Both the position numbers and the translations under genes were made by a program. Source: Phycisphaerales bacterium AB-hyl4 (GTDB lineage: Bacteria > Planctomycetota > Phycisphaerae > Phycisphaerales > Phycisphaeraceae). Taken from it: a DNA stretch of 64,000 nt. The stretch's first letter is position 1; each line of letters starts with the position of its first letter. This document shows, one piece after another, positions 63,501-64,000 of the stretch. The notes beneath the pieces were generated by a model. That model did no database searches, had not been told where the DNA came from, and worked only from the letters and a program-made list of their open reading frames with translations. The stretch is from positions 1-64,000 of the forward strand of contig JBGUBD010000008.1 of NCBI GenBank assembly GCA_041821185.1. The letters run 5' to 3'.

Positions 63501-64000
63501 TCAAATGGAGTACGGCTGGCTTCGGTAATGACCTCGCACGCATGTCCCGTCATTGCGACAGTAACCACGGACGCGCACAATTTTGGGGCACGCCATTCTG
63601 ATTTGGCTGCCGTAGTAGCTGCCATTCTCAGCAACCCTCGATAGCGAGGTTTGCCTGTACTCCGATGAAGCATGCTGATTAGGTTCTGAATGGTACGCTG
63701 GTCGCGATATCCGAACCGATCCCTGGGACGATCGGTTGACGCCAAACGGGCGCGGATGTGTTACTTGGCGACTGGTCCCCGTGCCGCTGTCGATGAAACC
63801 CTTGCTGGTCGAGGCGGAACCGGACTGCAAATCGGCCCATAATCCCAAGCCTTGTTCGCGTGCCGTTCGTTCCAGACGAACCAGGTCGGCTTCGACCTCT
63901 TCCGGATGGGTAATCTAGGCATAGCCACGCCGCACCATCTCAACGCCGGCATCACGCCCATCCGGCAGGATGATTCGTGCCGGCATGCGCCCCTGCTCGT
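63501..64000 (-). pseudogene. Thermonuclease (SNase-like) family gene with in-frame amber, 5' end outside window
   Basis: Reading the minus strand from the right edge gives EQGRMPARIILPDGRDAGVE then MVRRGYA, a TAG at 63915-63917, then ITHPEEVEADLVRLERTARE and QGLGLWADL, the C-terminal part of a staphylococcal-nuclease fold. The same frame continues through a low-complexity linker to ENGSYYGSQIRMACPK and VRGYCRNDGTCVRGHYRS, a tail repeat seen in planctomycete proteins. Only the one stop interrupts it, where a Trp codon (TGG) would be expected. It is either a recent pseudogene or a recoded gene. Confidence 0.7.

Overview
The window looks like a chromosomal segment of a high-GC planctomycete, most likely class Phycisphaerae. 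The basis is indirect: three prepilin-like proteins of the [14 protein letters not shown] type with H-X9-DG tails, a PEP-CTERM protein, a lysine/alanine-rich histone-like tail on a DksA-like protein, many Gfo/Idh/MocA oxidoreductases, and secreted polysaccharide-degrading enzymes. No rRNA, tRNA or CRISPR array was seen.

Bases 1-33,000 are mostly housekeeping: OsmC (partial), DnaK, an iclR-amidohydrolase-Rieske operon, a DksA-like protein, a thioredoxin, LeuD, a UxaE-like epimerase, a SurA-like protein with YraN, a HAD phosphatase, dUTPase, a lipoprotein hydrolase, a methyltransferase, a Gln/Glu-rich exported protein, ValRS, a QEGLA/DUF1704 protein, a tRNA-binding protein, a Gfo/Idh plus tandem CNNM operon, PdxA, a CPA2 antiporter, CCA transferase and a His-rich metal-site lipoprotein. 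Three families of short inverted repeats lie between these genes, and two of the families also sit in frame inside valS.

Bases 33,000-43,000 hold an FAD oxidoreductase/Gfo pair, a PL8 chondroitinase-like lyase, a pseudopilin-like protein and a divergent GntR-LacI hybrid regulator, then a DUF2254 membrane protein. Bases 43,500-62,800 are a minus-strand carbohydrate region: two LacI regulators bracket an amidohydrolase, a DegT aminotransferase, a GH130-like protein, a PEP-CTERM/DNRLRE protein, two more pseudopilins, a DUF4091 protein, a metallophosphoesterase, a GH36 alpha-galactosidase-like protein, a Gfo/Idh oxidoreductase and a secreted protein of unknown family. One LacI gene and the DUF4091 gene share the same promoter architecture: a TTGACA box, then a -10 region directly abutting TTTGGTGYAGA. 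This suggests a small regulon.

The right end is decaying: an IS4-type transposase remnant and a nuclease gene with an in-frame amber codon. A GNAT fragment (43.5 kb), a frameshifted small ORF (46.1 kb) and an orphan C-terminal fragment (57 kb) are other broken genes. The most notable signals are the palindromic repeats inserted in frame in valS, the repeated pairing of pseudopilins with carbohydrate enzymes and regulators, and the shared LacI-type operator.
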